A DNA stretch of 64,000 nt from Perilla frutescens (lineage: Eukaryota > Streptophyta > Magnoliopsida > Lamiales > Lamiaceae), in contig BRKX01000011.1 of NCBI GenBank assembly GCA_026008535.1, forward strand, positions 50,018,183 to 50,082,182, written 5' to 3'. The notes under the pieces are model-generated. The model saw only the letters and a program-made list of their open reading frames with translations, did no database searches and was not told where the DNA came from. Each line of letters begins with the position of its first letter. The first letter of the stretch is position 1. Of this stretch, positions 24,061 to 35,384 are shown piece after piece. The position numbers were made by a program, and so were the translations under genes.

Positions 24061-24136
<76 letters not shown>
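24061..24136. repeat. (GA)n microsatellite, 76 bp
   Basis: Perfect AG dinucleotide run; it generates Arg-Glu and Ser-Leu pseudo-ORFs on the two strands. Confidence 0.98.
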
Positions 24137-24138
<2 letters not shown>

Positions 24139-24473
24139 AACTATATAAACTCTTATATCTTGCATTAATATATAAGTTTTTTCAGAGTTTGTAATAATTA
24201 AGATATTAGATCTGACTTTAAAAACGAAAAAAACCATTAAAGTGATTGGATTGGAAATTATTAGTAGTGATAAGGTTGAAACTATGGAGTCCCAATTAAG
24301 TTCCGAGTCTCACGAAGGGACCGTGGAATTTTTTTTATTAATTTTTTTTTTTACATTTTGTTTGAGTACAAGTCTCCCTTGATTTACATGTGAGTTATTT
24401 GTCTTGTTTTTGGGTTGAGCTTAATTCATATATTTCAATTACCTTAGACAGTGTGATTTCAATTTAATATGCA

Positions 24474-24476
<3 letters not shown>

Positions 24477-24510
<34 letters not shown>
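24477..24510. repeat. (TA)n microsatellite
   Basis: About 34 bases of alternating A and T. Confidence 0.95.
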
Positions 24511-24513
<3 letters not shown>

Positions 24514-25735
24514 CTGAAATACCCAGAACTTTAAAATTGTTATTGAATAAAAAAAATTAGTAATTGAAAAATGTCTCAATTTACTTAATTAAAAACAATA
24601 ACTCCTCAACTTTTCTACAAACAACTTATAATTACACCACAAATATTTCAAAAGCACCTTCTTTAAGAAAAAAAAAAGAAAAAGAAAACAAGAGAATAAG
24701 AAATGAAAAGAAAAAGGCAAAAGTGGGATTCTTTTTATTTTTGTATTAAACACATTAGACTTAGATTATTAAATAATTAATTAACTAAGACAGAGAATAT
24801 ATATCACTATCAAACCGCACATAATATCTATGTCAAGCGTTACGTTGCGATGCTCACGTTTGCAAAGTTGATGTCCCCAAATTTAAAGTGGATTGTTGAC
24901 TTTGACCACCAATTTATTGCAGCTTAGAAAGAGCAAAACCACTTCTTAAACCACTCAATTGTCATTATCAACAAAAGTCATTGTCGTTAGCAACATTATA
25001 TTATATAAATCTTCAATGGAAATTCATCATCATATCACCCACATCCAACGAACACAATTTTATTGACCCTCTCTCTATCAAACAAATTAAAAACGTTTCA
25101 ACGGCTAAGTCGTTTACTTTTTTTTAATCGAGGCGGGATAATTAGGGATCGTACCTTATTTTCTCAATCTTATAAAAGTGAAGATTATCACTAAACTACA
25201 ATACTAAGTCGATGTGGTGGTAACTTATATATAAAGAAGTCAATTCATTAATTTTGTGCATGTTATATGTGTCCATGATCAGTCTATTTATTCACACTTC
25301 ATAAAATTTATCATTTTTAACGTTACATTTTCACGTTATATCTCATGTTTCTTTATCATGAAAGTCCGCATATCATGTATTGAAGATAAGTACCGACATA
25401 ACTTTAAACTTGTTGAGCTAGCGAGCTATTCTGAATTATATTTTTACATATTTTATGATCTAAAATCGAAGTATATGTGGATATGACATTCAATTCAACA
25501 TGTACTTATAAGATTGTACCAATTAAGTTTTCGTTTTAAGTCCTATATATAATTCTACCGTAGACTATAGTTTCCAAATTTGAATGTTGAGACTAATTAA
25601 ATTTTAGAATTTTAATTTAAATTGCACGTTGACCTGACCAACTCCTATTTAACTACACTTTTTTTCAAAATATCATACATACATCCTTAATTTAAAAATG
25701 AAAAAATAGAATGCATATAGCAGGTGAACGAACGG

Positions 25736-25791
25736 AAAATTCTATGCTCTCTAGTACCCAGGAGGGGGGGGGGAGCGTAGAATTTTCCATA
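25736..25791. mobile_element. Micro-inverted element (56 bp) flanked by a 9-bp direct repeat
   Basis: AAAATTCTATGCTC at the left pairs with GAGCGTAGAATTTT at the right, separated by a loop with a run of ten or more G. AACGAACGG flanks it at 25727-25735 and 25792-25800. A 9-bp duplication fits Mutator-like transposition, but the element is tiny, so this is tentative. Confidence 0.6.
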
Positions 25792-25996
25792 AACGAACGG
25801 ACTAGCTAGCCTCGCCTATTATGACTACCGTACCGTTAGTGTACAAAAGATTGTTTATCAATTCAAAATTTGATCACTTAAAATATAAAAGGTATCAATT
25901 TATAGATCTAAATGATTATAACTATGAATCTGGGTAAATATCTAAAAATGACCCAACATTAATTAGGAGCTTTAACGGAAATAACACAATCTATCA

Positions 25997-26103
25997 GGTT
26001 CCGACATGGATGATCTAGTGGTGGAGTGAGGTTGTTGGGGAACAAAGATCACGAGTTCGAATCTCCTCAATACTACCAGATTGAGTGTGTGAGTAAAAAA
26101 ATA
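25997..26103 (+). mobile_element. tRNA-derived SINE, short form (107 bp), 16-bp target duplication
   Basis: A-box-like GATCTAGTGGTGGAGTG, B-box GAGTTCGAATCTCC, then TGAGTGTGTGAGTAAAAAA. Perfect 16-bp repeat ATAACACAATCTATCA at 25981-25996 and 26104-26119. Same family as 29136-29242 and related to the head of the SINE at 22371. Confidence 0.92.
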
Positions 26104-26119
26104 ATAACACAATCTATCA

Positions 26120-27835
26120 ATAATTATTGTAAAATGTCTATTGTTTTATTTTTTTTAACAAATCTACTGTACGTTCAAAAATTCTGCAATTAGAGTAAGA
26201 CTATACTCGTCGGACTCCTAAGTGGATATTTAAAAGGTAAAAAAGAGATGTCATTTTTTCATATTTGATTAAAAATTTATTTAGTAACCCATGATCACTT
26301 CTAACCATGCAAATATATATTTATCTTTTTCATATCAACTGCAATTAAATTCTAACTGGAAAATAACCAAACAAACATATTTTTATTTTCCAAACCTATA
26401 AATATAAATATCAAAATTATTTATGATAACAAAAGCATTATATTGTTCTAGAAACCAATGCACCTCATAAATTGAAAATGAAAGCCTAAAAACTGGAAAT
26501 TACAGCTGAAATTAAAACCAAAGAACCCTTAAATTTCTTCTGAAGTTCAATAAGAATTTTAAATAATTTGAGACCAGTACACAAATGAAACTCTTGCAAT
26601 TTTGTTGCACGAACATCAACAATTGTTCTTGATATATATTCAGAAATGCAGCTTAAATTAATATTATTATGCGGCCGGTGTGATATTTAATTAAATTGAT
26701 GGCAACTATATATATATATATATATATGATGGTTTATGATTTATGACTTTTAATTTAAGATTGTGACTTGTGAGGCTGCTGGCTTGCATTTCGACTCTGT
26801 GATGGGACCCTATTAGATCCTACAAAGATTTCCATAATGACTGCTAATTCTATGTTTTCCTCATTCAATTATGATATTGGCTTAGCTTTTAAATCATATA
26901 CTCCATTCCAAGAGCATTATATAAAAAAACATAATCAACTCACCAATAATATATAAAAACTCGTAAGACATGAATTACAATGATATTATGAAAGAAGTGG
27001 AATAAAATCATTAATGATTTTTGGAAATTAAACTTGAAAGAAAATATAAAAACAAAAAAAAAAATTTGAAGTCATAGAATATTACAATAACTTATTGAAA
27101 TCATTCGAATTCTCTAATAGTTTATAAATATCATAACGTACGGAGACTAAAAATTATGAAAAACATGAAAAAATAGAAAATAAACTTAAAAGTAAGAAAT
27201 TATAAATCACATGTATAAAATTATTAAAAAAAATTCCATGCGTATTTAAATTATAAGACCGCGCAAGATTCAAAGTCCAGGAAATTATGTAGGTACACAA
27301 ATTATAGTAGTAGACAATAGTCAAAATAAACAATAAAAAAATAATTGTCATCAAAATAATAATGTGGTCACTATTTTAATCAATTGACAAAAGTGTGGCT
27401 AAATTGACAATTTTGAATGAGATGACTATATAAATAAATATATGTATATATGCATATATTTAAAAGTTTGCCTTTTTTTAATTCTTTTTTTATAGCTATT
27501 ATTAGGCTTTTTAATTGATGAATGTATTTATTCATGAGGGGGCCGCTCATAGCCATAGCCAACCCGAAAGAAATGAAAACGATGCGAGATAGACATTATT
27601 GTGTCTTAAATATATTAAATATTGTTCAATATATATTAAATATTGTTCAATGAACTTACTAAAGTTAGGGAATTGAATGTTATTTATATCAAATTTAAAG
27701 CAGTAGATTCCTGTATATATAGAATAGTTTTTTTTATTATAAATTAATTATTAGGAGGATCACATTCAACGTCCCTTTGAATTGGCTCCTCAATTAATAA
27801 TTTGTGCCTATTTTTTTACTCACACACTTGACTTG
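26120..27835. other. Intergenic, no gene seen
   Basis: AT-rich. (TA)n at 26707-26728. A 22-bp unit TATTAAATATTGTTCAAT is duplicated near 27606-27652. The minus-strand ORFs near 27154 and 27380 are AT-bias artefacts. Confidence 0.5.
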
Positions 27836-28400
27836 TTAGTGTTATTTCGCAGCACTAAGTTTATTTTGGCGATTTATGTTCGATAAAGTATTCGAGAACG
27901 TGTTCCTAATGAGATGTGCTGATTCCGATGTGCAAAATAAATAACATGTTGTGGACTATTCTCTCTGATGTTCCGGGAGCGTCCCCGAAACAATTTATTT
28001 ACAGCAGTTTCCTTGCGGAAGAAGATCTGGTGCAGATCAGTTTGGGAAGCAATGGGCGATTGTTTAAATTGTCTTTTGGAGTAGATGACGTGTTGATTTA
28101 GACCCTCAACTACATGGAAAACATCCACACCAATATGGAATGAATCACAAACCCTAATTCACCTTCCAAGTTGATGAAGATTAATGGAGATCGAGCCAAC
28201 GAAAAGTGTGAAAGTATAAGAAGGTCGATTCTCTTGACAATCAGTTGTTCGCCCATTATTGATTCTCTGAGTTTAATGTTTGAGAATCATTAGGTTTGTG
28301 ATTTTTGTAATAACTAGAAGTTGTTTCTTAAACTGTTTAACGTAGTAGTCTAGCATTGAGTATTTTCGGGTGAAACACGTGAGGGTTTTTTTATCCATTT
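27836..28400 (-). other. Possible degenerate LTR or transcribed repeat, minus strand
   Basis: The plus-strand start TGTTAGTGTTATTTCGC reads on the minus strand as an end in ACACTAACA, the same ending as the Sirevirus-like LTRs at 39787 and 48700. The segment 27930-28110 is less AT-rich than its surroundings and open in both directions for 60-85 codons (27916-28101 plus, 27874-28128 minus). I recognise neither product. A captured exon, an LTR with a short leader ORF or an unknown gene relic are all possible. Confidence 0.3.
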
Positions 28401-29123
28401 TATACGTAATCTTGGGCGAGATTATAAATTGAAGTCCTGAGTTTTTCTAGCATTAAATGTTTTATTTTTCATCTCTTTCCTTCAATAAGCTAACATTTTC
28501 CACACGAAATCGTCTATTTATACTTTTAGTGTTGCTTTCTATATTTCACACTTGGTTTTCTTAGTTTTTTTTTCTTATTTCAATTTATCGTACTTTAATT
28601 TAATTTTAATTACACTTACTTTTGAGGGTTAATCATATTAAATTAGAGTTTATTATAATTTCTTAATATATAATTTTTTTAAAATAATTAATTAGTAAAT
28701 AAAAATTAAATACTAAATATGATGAACATTAAATAACACGTGTAAAGCTAAACTAAAACACGAGAAATTGAAATTGAAAAAGAAAAAAGAAACTAATGCA
28801 CTGCAAAAAAAAAAAAAAAAAAGTGATTTGATACAATGACGCAATTCATGTCCATCATTAAATCATTCGCCGAGGATCAAAATAGCTATGGATCGAATCA
28901 ATCGGCATTTTGTGGTTAACCTATTTTAACAACGAAAATCATACCATCGCTAAATCCCAATATTTTTGTAGCGATGCAACACAAAAAGTGCATCTCATCC
29001 CGACCTTTTCTTGTTAATATTGTGTGTGTGTGTGTTTTTTTTTAATTATTATTCTTATTATTATTATCATTATAAACTGAATTTGTCATAACGGTTTATA
29101 TTTTACATAAACATTCCAAGATA
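28401..29123. other. Intergenic, possible CACTA and MITE relics
   Basis: Around 28960-28985 there is ATTTTTGTAGCGATG next to CATCGCTAAATCCC, words seen at ends and inverted repeats of CACTA-type MITEs, but no second terminus was found. (TG)n at 29021-29035. No gene. Confidence 0.35.
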
Positions 29124-29135
29124 AGGTACATCTCT

Positions 29136-29242
29136 ACTCGTCCCGATGGGGATGACTTAGTGGTGGAGTGAGATTGCTTGGAGACCAAAGGTCACAGGTT
29201 CAAATCTCCTCAATACCACAAGTCGTGTGTGAATAAAAAAGA
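29136..29242 (+). mobile_element. tRNA-derived SINE, short form (107 bp), 12-bp target duplication
   Basis: A-box-like GACTTAGTGGTGGAGTGAG and B-box CAGGTTCAAATCTCC. The flanks are AGGTACATCTCT (29124-29135) and AGTTACATCTCT (29243-29254), one mismatch. Same length as the copy at 25997. Confidence 0.88.
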
Positions 29243-29254
29243 AGTTACATCTCT

Positions 29255-29689
29255 GGTCAATATACATTTTTTTAAAATTGGAAAATTTTAATTATTGGGT
29301 TTATTAAAATCTTAATCAACCAATTTTTTTTATATATATATACATACTTGCAATATGTCAGATTTAATCAAAACATGCTAATAAATAAAAAGAACAACAT
29401 ATATAATTACTCTATATGTTTTTAAAAAAATTATACTAAAAGACCACTTAATTAATCGTCATAAATATAATAATTATACATTATGCTATTGAAAAAACAT
29501 AAGAAATAGGTCAATAGTCCGTTCTTTTATTGATGAGCATACCAGTTGGAATCATCGTGTTTATTAATATCATTTTCCCAAATTCATTAAACTTACATAT
29601 TTTCATTTCACACCTATATGTACAATTACAATAATTCTTCTCAAATATCCATCCATCGATATATATAATGATCGTCCACATTCAGAATA

Positions 29690-29739
<50 letters not shown>

Positions 29740-30525
29740 GTGGTTAGCTTTCCAACAGCAACAGCAAAGTTGCAAATTTGAAGCCCAAACTTGTTTTATG
29801 GAAGGGAATACCACAGGTCGCTCTCACCTGATTGTGGTCACCGATTTTTTATTTTTTTTGTCACGATCGAATTTAATACTAAAATATCTACCTACGCTTT
29901 ACTGCCATTTTTCACTATTGGACTATCGTTTTTTTCCTTTTATTTTATGGTAAATTTAATACTAACCCTCGTGTCCCCCCTCCCCCCCCCCAAAAAAAAA
30001 CTTATTTTTTAATAAATAGTCGAAAAATCTTACATATACAATGATAAAATTCATAAAAAAACCCATGTTGCCAATAAAGAGTGTAGATTTTTTTTTACCA
30101 TTTTTCTAATACAAAAGGAAATTATTTTCTTTATTAAATATAAATATATTTTATATTATTTGAAAATTATAGTATGAGGTCATACTACTACTACTTTTTT
30201 TGCTATTGTGATAATGTTCTAAGTTTTGTATTAATTTTTAAATATTTATTTCTTTAAATATGAAAATGGTATAATGAGAAATATATGTTAAAGTTAATAT
30301 TATTACATTATTATGGCTTTTGGAGAGAGTACTCAGTTTTACCATAATAAAGACGAGTTTTAGACTATTTATTAAACAGGTTTCTTCTTCTTCTTCTTCT
30401 TCTTTTTTGTCATAGAAAACACGGGAAAACAATATAAAAATTTCCCTATTCTTTTTGCTAGGAAAAATCCATAACTCTATATAACTATTAAGTGTTAGTA
30501 AAATTCAAACTTGAGACTACTTCTA
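29255..30525. other. Intergenic, no gene seen
   Basis: Contains a (GA)n run at 29692-29735, C and A homopolymers at 29978-30000 and a TTC run at 30381-30404. The two overlapping plus-strand ORFs from about 29738 start in or near the GA repeat and have no recognisable content. Confidence 0.5.
29692..29735. repeat. (GA)n microsatellite, about 44 bp
   Basis: Perfect AG run. Confidence 0.97.
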
Positions 30526-30555
30526 GCGGCGACCACATGCTGCTATGGTCGCCGC
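30526..30555. repeat. Perfect 10-bp stem hairpin
   Basis: GCGGCGACCA pairs with TGGTCGCCGC across a 10-base loop. GC-rich island in AT-rich DNA; origin unknown. Confidence 0.75.
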
Positions 30556-30599
30556 CATATCACCAAATAATAATAATAAAAAAAGCAAAAATGGTGAAT

Positions 30600-31395
30600 T
30601 ATAAAAAGTGATGGTTAACCACCCAACTATTTAGACCAAGGCTGGTCTCATTTTAACCATGCTTTTAGCCAACGGAATAGAGACACTTGTTTCCATTCTA
30701 TTGATCAATTAATTTTATTTAAATATACAGATAAATTTAGTATATTTTTTATTTAATAAAATAAAAATAAAAAAAAAATATACAAAAAATCATATTTTTT
30801 CATTCTCTATAAATAGACATCAATTATGATATATTTCAACATACTTTAAAATTATCTATTTTTTTCTATAGTTTTCTATATATTCAAACAATAAATTTTT
30901 ATTTTATTTAATTTTAGGAAATGTCGTTTGATAAGTGTGATTTTATTTATTTTATTTTAGGAAATGTCGTTTAGTTGGTGTGATTTTATTTTTTGTAAAT
31001 TTAGGAAATGTAATTTAATTATTGTGAAGATGTTGTAATTTATGTTATTAATTTAGTTTGTAACATTTTTGGTATTAACTATTTATTTCTATTTATTGCA
31101 TAATTTTTCATTTTGGAATATTTTCATTTTCATGTTATAATTATAATTTTTATATTATTTTTATTACAAGTAATATTTTAATCTTAAATAAAATAAAATA
31201 AAAGAATTATATATAATGATGTGGTTGGATGGTTGAGTGGCCGTGGATAAAATATGCAAAATAGGTGTGGTTGCGTTTGATAAATATTGATGATGTGGAA
31301 GAAAGAGAAACTAATGAAATATTAAAGTAGTAAGATGATTGGGTGGTTGGGATGATTGTTGTTATTTGTAGCATGAGAAATTAGAATAAGAGGTC
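30600..31395 (+). mobile_element. Dispersed non-autonomous repeat, copy 1 (about 0.8 kb)
   Basis: Same sequence occurs inverted at about 52290-52960. Shared landmarks are GGAAATGTCGTTT-type tandem phrases (two to three times), TATTTATTTCTATTTATTGC, TGGAATATTTTCATTTTC, and near the right end GTGGTTGGATGGTTGAGTGG and GGGTGGTTGGGATG. Short inverted ends of the type GGTTAACCACCC/GGGTGGTTGGG suggest a DNA transposon. No ORF. Confidence 0.75.
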
Positions 31396-31755
31396 AAATG
31401 TAAAAAAAAAATACGTAAAATAGAATTCTTATTTTAATAAAAAAAAAATTCAAATATGCAAAATATGCATGTTGCAGCTAGTGAAATTCTTACACACACT
31501 ACATTCATTACACATAAAATAATAATTTTTAAATAATGAATTCATCATTTTTTAAGATAAAAATTTATATGAAACTGTTTAACGGGTATCTTACGTTAGA
31601 CGGGTTAAATAAAATTCAAATTTATATAGATCCTGCACCCAAAGACAAGGCGCTTGAAGCCCACGCACGCCTGGTGCTGGCACCTCCTCTTTGGCAGCTT
31701 TTTCTTTTTCATTTCGTTTCTTTTCATTTTTTTTAAATTATTACTTTGTATCGAG

Positions 31756-31800
31756 CACAATGCATGAGCCCACGCGTTCGCGTTGGACGAATGCATTGTG
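31756..31800. repeat. Hairpin module, copy 1 (45 bp)
   Basis: CACAATGCAT pairs with ATGCATTGTG; inside, CCCACGCG pairs with CGTTGG-side bases around TTCG. See the second copy at 31905. Confidence 0.85.
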
Positions 31801-31904
31801 CGAGATGACGGATTAAAAATTAAATTAATTCAATTTAATTTTAGCTAAGGTTCACTAATTCCATTTTAGAGTATATACGTATTTTAAGAAAATTAATTAT
31901 CGAA

Positions 31905-31949
31905 CGCAATGTACGAGCCCATGCGTTAGCGTTGGATGAATGCATTGCG
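31905..31949. repeat. Hairpin module, copy 2 (45 bp), with compensatory change
   Basis: CGCAATGTAC faces ATGCATTGCG. Same length and order as copy 1 (GAGCCCAYGCGTTMGCGTTGG inside). The second stem pair is A-T in copy 1 and G-C here, so both sides changed together. Confidence 0.85.
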
Positions 31950-33229
31950 CGAGGTGTCAGATAAAAAAAAATTTAAAAAATTAAATATATATTTATAAAA
32001 AAATGAAGAAATTAAAAAGTAAAAAAAAAAACTAAAAAGAAGAGGGAGAGGGACATGAGAAGAGGACTACTAAAATTAAAAAATATGAAAAGAAAAAAGA
32101 AAAAGGGAAGGAGGACCAATTCATGAATTCAATAAAGATCTGTCTAATATAAGAGATACGTTAAACGGTCTCACATAAATGTGCGTTTTTTTTTAATATG
32201 TGTATGATGAGTGTAACGTGCGGTGTGTTTTAAATTTTTTTGTTCCGGCTCATGCATCGGAAGTGATGCTTTAGAATCACTCCCTTTGAATTTTAGATTT
32301 CCAAATCTCATTGTCATGTAACGTTTGTTTGTGTAAAACAGTAAAAGTATTATGCAAGTAAAAATAGAGGGGAAAAAATTAATAAAGCCATTACCAAAAT
32401 TAAACATAAAGCTGGGCAGTGATATTGTTATAAACTAGAATTATTATTATTTTTGGTATATATGTTGGTTACGACATGGACTTAGTTTACTTAAAATTAG
32501 TTTTGAAATACAATTGTACACTTAAAGTTGATCAATATTGAATAAAAATAAATTTTATTGTTCAAATATTGACATTTTTGAAAATTAACAAAAATGTTCC
32601 TTTATTTTTTGAGTATTTGTAGAGTCAATTAATTATACGTTTTCTACATGCATTGCTAAGTGTGGTTTACCTCTCATGTGTAGTTTGCAGGCTATTACAT
32701 AGGGACAAGATTTATCAAGTGCACACCTCGGTAGCGGATGCGGGTTATCATCGACATAAAAAAATAGTGCTTTAATTTCTTATAAAATATGACTTGTCGA
32801 TTATATCCATAATCTAAATTAATTTAAAGGTAAAAAAGTAATGTAATATATTATAAATAATTGTGTACCTTAATTCTTAAAAAATATAATTTGCTATTAT
32901 ATCCATAATCGTAACTGATGAGTTAACCAATATTATATTCATACTTTGCCATAAAATCTTAAAACCCTAAATATTTAACATAATGGGTATACCATAAAAA
33001 TGAATCTGCCCCGTATAGCACGTGAAATATTATATGAACTGATTCATATAATTTAATAGGGTTATGTGGAATAGAGGGATTCAAAATTTCAAATGGCGAG
33101 GAATAGGAAAAAAAAAAAAAAAAGAAAGTAAAAAAACAGCTGGAAATTGGAAAAAAATTGGGCGTAGAGAGCGTGGTGTCGGTATGAGTTGGTGGTCCCC
33201 ACCCTCCAGTGATGAACGCGCGTCCACTT
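31950..33229. other. Intergenic, no gene seen apart from the SINE fragment
   Basis: A-rich and purine-rich runs (31965-32115), otherwise AT-rich. No coding signal. Confidence 0.5.
32656..32765 (+). mobile_element. 5'-truncated SINE (3' body only)
   Basis: AAGTGTGGTTTACCTC, GTTTGCAGGCTATTACATAGGG, GGTAGCGGATGCGGGTTATC and CGACATAAAAAA match the second half of the SINE at 22371-22582. The tRNA-like head is absent. Confidence 0.85.
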
Positions 33230-33428
33230 CCGGCATTTGACAGCTCATCACTTTCACAATCTTACAGTTTTGCCCTTCCACACCCAATTCTCCGCGTAAA
33301 ACCACCACACGTCAACCCTCACGTGACTCGCCACACGTCATCTGCTGCGTCATCTTATATTTTTATGCAAAATTCTACCCGCGGCATTCTAGAGATCATC
33401 TGCGTGACTGCGTCTCTATATATAATTT
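33230..33428 (+). promoter_or_regulatory. Promoter-like segment without a gene: ACGT-core motifs and TATA box
   Basis: ACACGTCAA (33307), CACGTGAC (33320) and ACACGTCATC (33333) carry the ACGT core bound by plant bZIP/bHLH factors, followed by CTCTATATATAA at 33414-33425. Base composition is less AT-rich than around it. A hAT-like MITE starts 39 bp downstream, and no coding region follows it. The small ORFs here (33209-33460 plus, 33081-33308 minus) resemble nothing. Confidence 0.35.
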
Positions 33429-33463
33429 TTAAAATTGTTTATTTATTGGGTTCAAAATGAAAA

Positions 33464-33908
33464 TAGGTGTTTGTGAATTATTCGGAACTCGATTAAAAAA
33501 ATCATTCATTTTCTAAAAGAAAATCGAGCTCCATAAAATTATCAAGTCAAACGTGAACATATTGTATTCAGTTCGACCAACTCACGAACATGTTTGAGAT
33601 TAGATTTAATAACACGTTCATGAATATTATAAATAACTCTGATGGATAAATTAAATAATTTTTTTAGCTCGAACTCAAATATGTAAATTAAACAAGTTTT
33701 TTTTTTCGAGTATTTGAGCTTGTGCTTGAGCTTGAGCTCGATTAGTAAATTTTTGATCATTTCACGCGCCAAATTCAAGCATGACAACTATATGTTAAGT
33801 CAAACTCGAACAAGAGGAAAACAACTTAAATCGATCTCGAGTTTGAATATTCATTAACGAGCCAAGCTATCAGGGTGTTCAACTCGGCTCGATTCGCTTA
33901 CAACCCTA
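33464..33908. mobile_element. hAT-like MITE, decayed (445 bp)
   Basis: Left end TAGGTGTTTGTGAATTATTC and, reverse-complemented, right end TAGGGTTGTAAGCGAATCGA are imperfect inverted repeats. The interior is filled with GAGCTCGA/TCGAGCTC and GCTTGAGCTTGAGC words. No target duplication recognised. Confidence 0.65.
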
Positions 33909-34077
33909 CTGATTTGACACGATCTATATTATTATTCCATTATACAACCTACACTTAAATAGATACTTGTATGACACACATATTATGTCATTGGGGAGTA
34001 ATCTACATTGGTAATTTTAAAAAAAAAGTTATTGATGCGACACAATCTGTGCTATACAAGTAGTATTTGTATGGGTA

Positions 34078-34137
<60 letters not shown>
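34078..34137. repeat. (TAA)n microsatellite, about 60 bp
   Basis: Perfect AAT trinucleotide run of about 20 units. Confidence 0.98.
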
Positions 34138-34138
<1 letters not shown>

Positions 34139-35023
34139 ATTTAGTATGATCATAGGCTTTTGAATTAAATAAGTTGGGAGTAACTAATATTATCAATGTA
34201 AATTTATCCTAAAATGTCTAAACCACAGTTTTCATTTTACCCTTTTATCTATTAATTTCGTTAGTGAGGACACGTTAATTTATCTATAAATTAATTTTGG
34301 GCTATGCATAGTAAAACCATCTCCAAAATATTGGGCTTTTCTATGACGCTATGCGAGGCATTCCGTTTATAACCATATGAATTTGAAGTAAATTGGGAAT
34401 TTGGGCCATTTTCGCTCTCACCAAATCCAACCCAATACTTGAACAATTAATTTAATAATTTTTAAAGGGTAATTCTAATAAAGTCCTCATTTTATTCTTT
34501 ATAATCTTTTATTTTAATATAATAAAATAAATAATGGAAATCTCTTCTGTATTCTTACATTAGTGCAGTCTCTTCTTATGTTTACAAATCATAACCCCCC
34601 TTATTCCTCCGCAAGATAAAATATTTAAAGTTCCATCTGTGTCTCATGGTTGCAACTACTATCTAGAAACTAGAGAATTCCTTCAATCCTCCATTTAATC
34701 TCTTTCTCAATTAGTATAATTTTTTATTCTGTTATTACTTCGTATTTTTTGCCGAAGAAATCAAACTAAGCTAATTTAGTTGGGGTGGAGTGTTTCCATA
34801 GAGGAAATCCCAATTGCCTAAATTATTTGAATTTGTAGTCAAAATTCATATTCCTATCATTTTATGTGATTCTGTTTGATCGCAAATATGTCATCGTATC
34901 TATTCAAATACATAAGAGGAGAAAACTATAATTTTCAATTTATATCAATTATATTTGAAAAAAGAAAACGGCAACGAGAGTTAATGTGAGGCTGAATCTG
35001 CATCATAGTTTTGAGTAAGATAA
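34138..35023. other. Intergenic, no gene seen
   Basis: AT-rich, no ORF of interest. Confidence 0.5.
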
Positions 35024-35050
35024 CTAGTATTACTCCTGTGCGATGCACGA
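35024..35050 (-). mobile_element. Helitron 3' terminus
   Basis: On the minus strand GTGCATCGCACAGGAG is followed by TAATACTAG and then T, i.e. a short hairpin about 10 bases before a CTAG end, as in plant Helitrons. The body would lie to the right. I could not find the matching TC 5' end. Confidence 0.6.
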
Positions 35051-35384
35051 TGAGAGATATACAAACATTAATTCATGATAAATAGTTTGTACAAATAAAA
35101 TAAGTAAATTTAATTAAATAATTAATAAAAACAATGAGAAAATATGTAAATTAATATAATATCAATTCAAGTTTATTCAAAAAAATTATTTCATGGCAGC
35201 CAATTATACCAAAAAAATAAATCCAAAAGCACAACATTAAACCATATTTAAGAAATATATTATACATCTTCAATATTACTTTTAGAGAAACGGATATATG
35301 ACAATATCAATGGAAAGTTGTCACGGCTTGATTGCTTCACCACCATCTTTTTTATTTTTAAGGCAATAAAATAAAATAAAAAAT

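Larger units (their letters stand above)
22633..25726. other. Intergenic, no gene seen
   Basis: AT-rich with microsatellites. The phrase ACCGTACCYCGGCCA occurs twice, near 22640 and 22699. A TTAA-type run lies at 22737-22763. No ORF has recognisable content. Confidence 0.5.

Noticed and set aside
24031..24237. Overlapping ORFs over the (GA)n run, one with Ser-Leu repeats
   Set aside because: Product of a perfect dinucleotide microsatellite on both strands.
22376..29240. Functional tRNA genes at the GTTCGAAT sites
   Set aside because: A and B boxes are there, but no acceptor stem or anticodon arm pairs, and target duplications mark them as SINEs.
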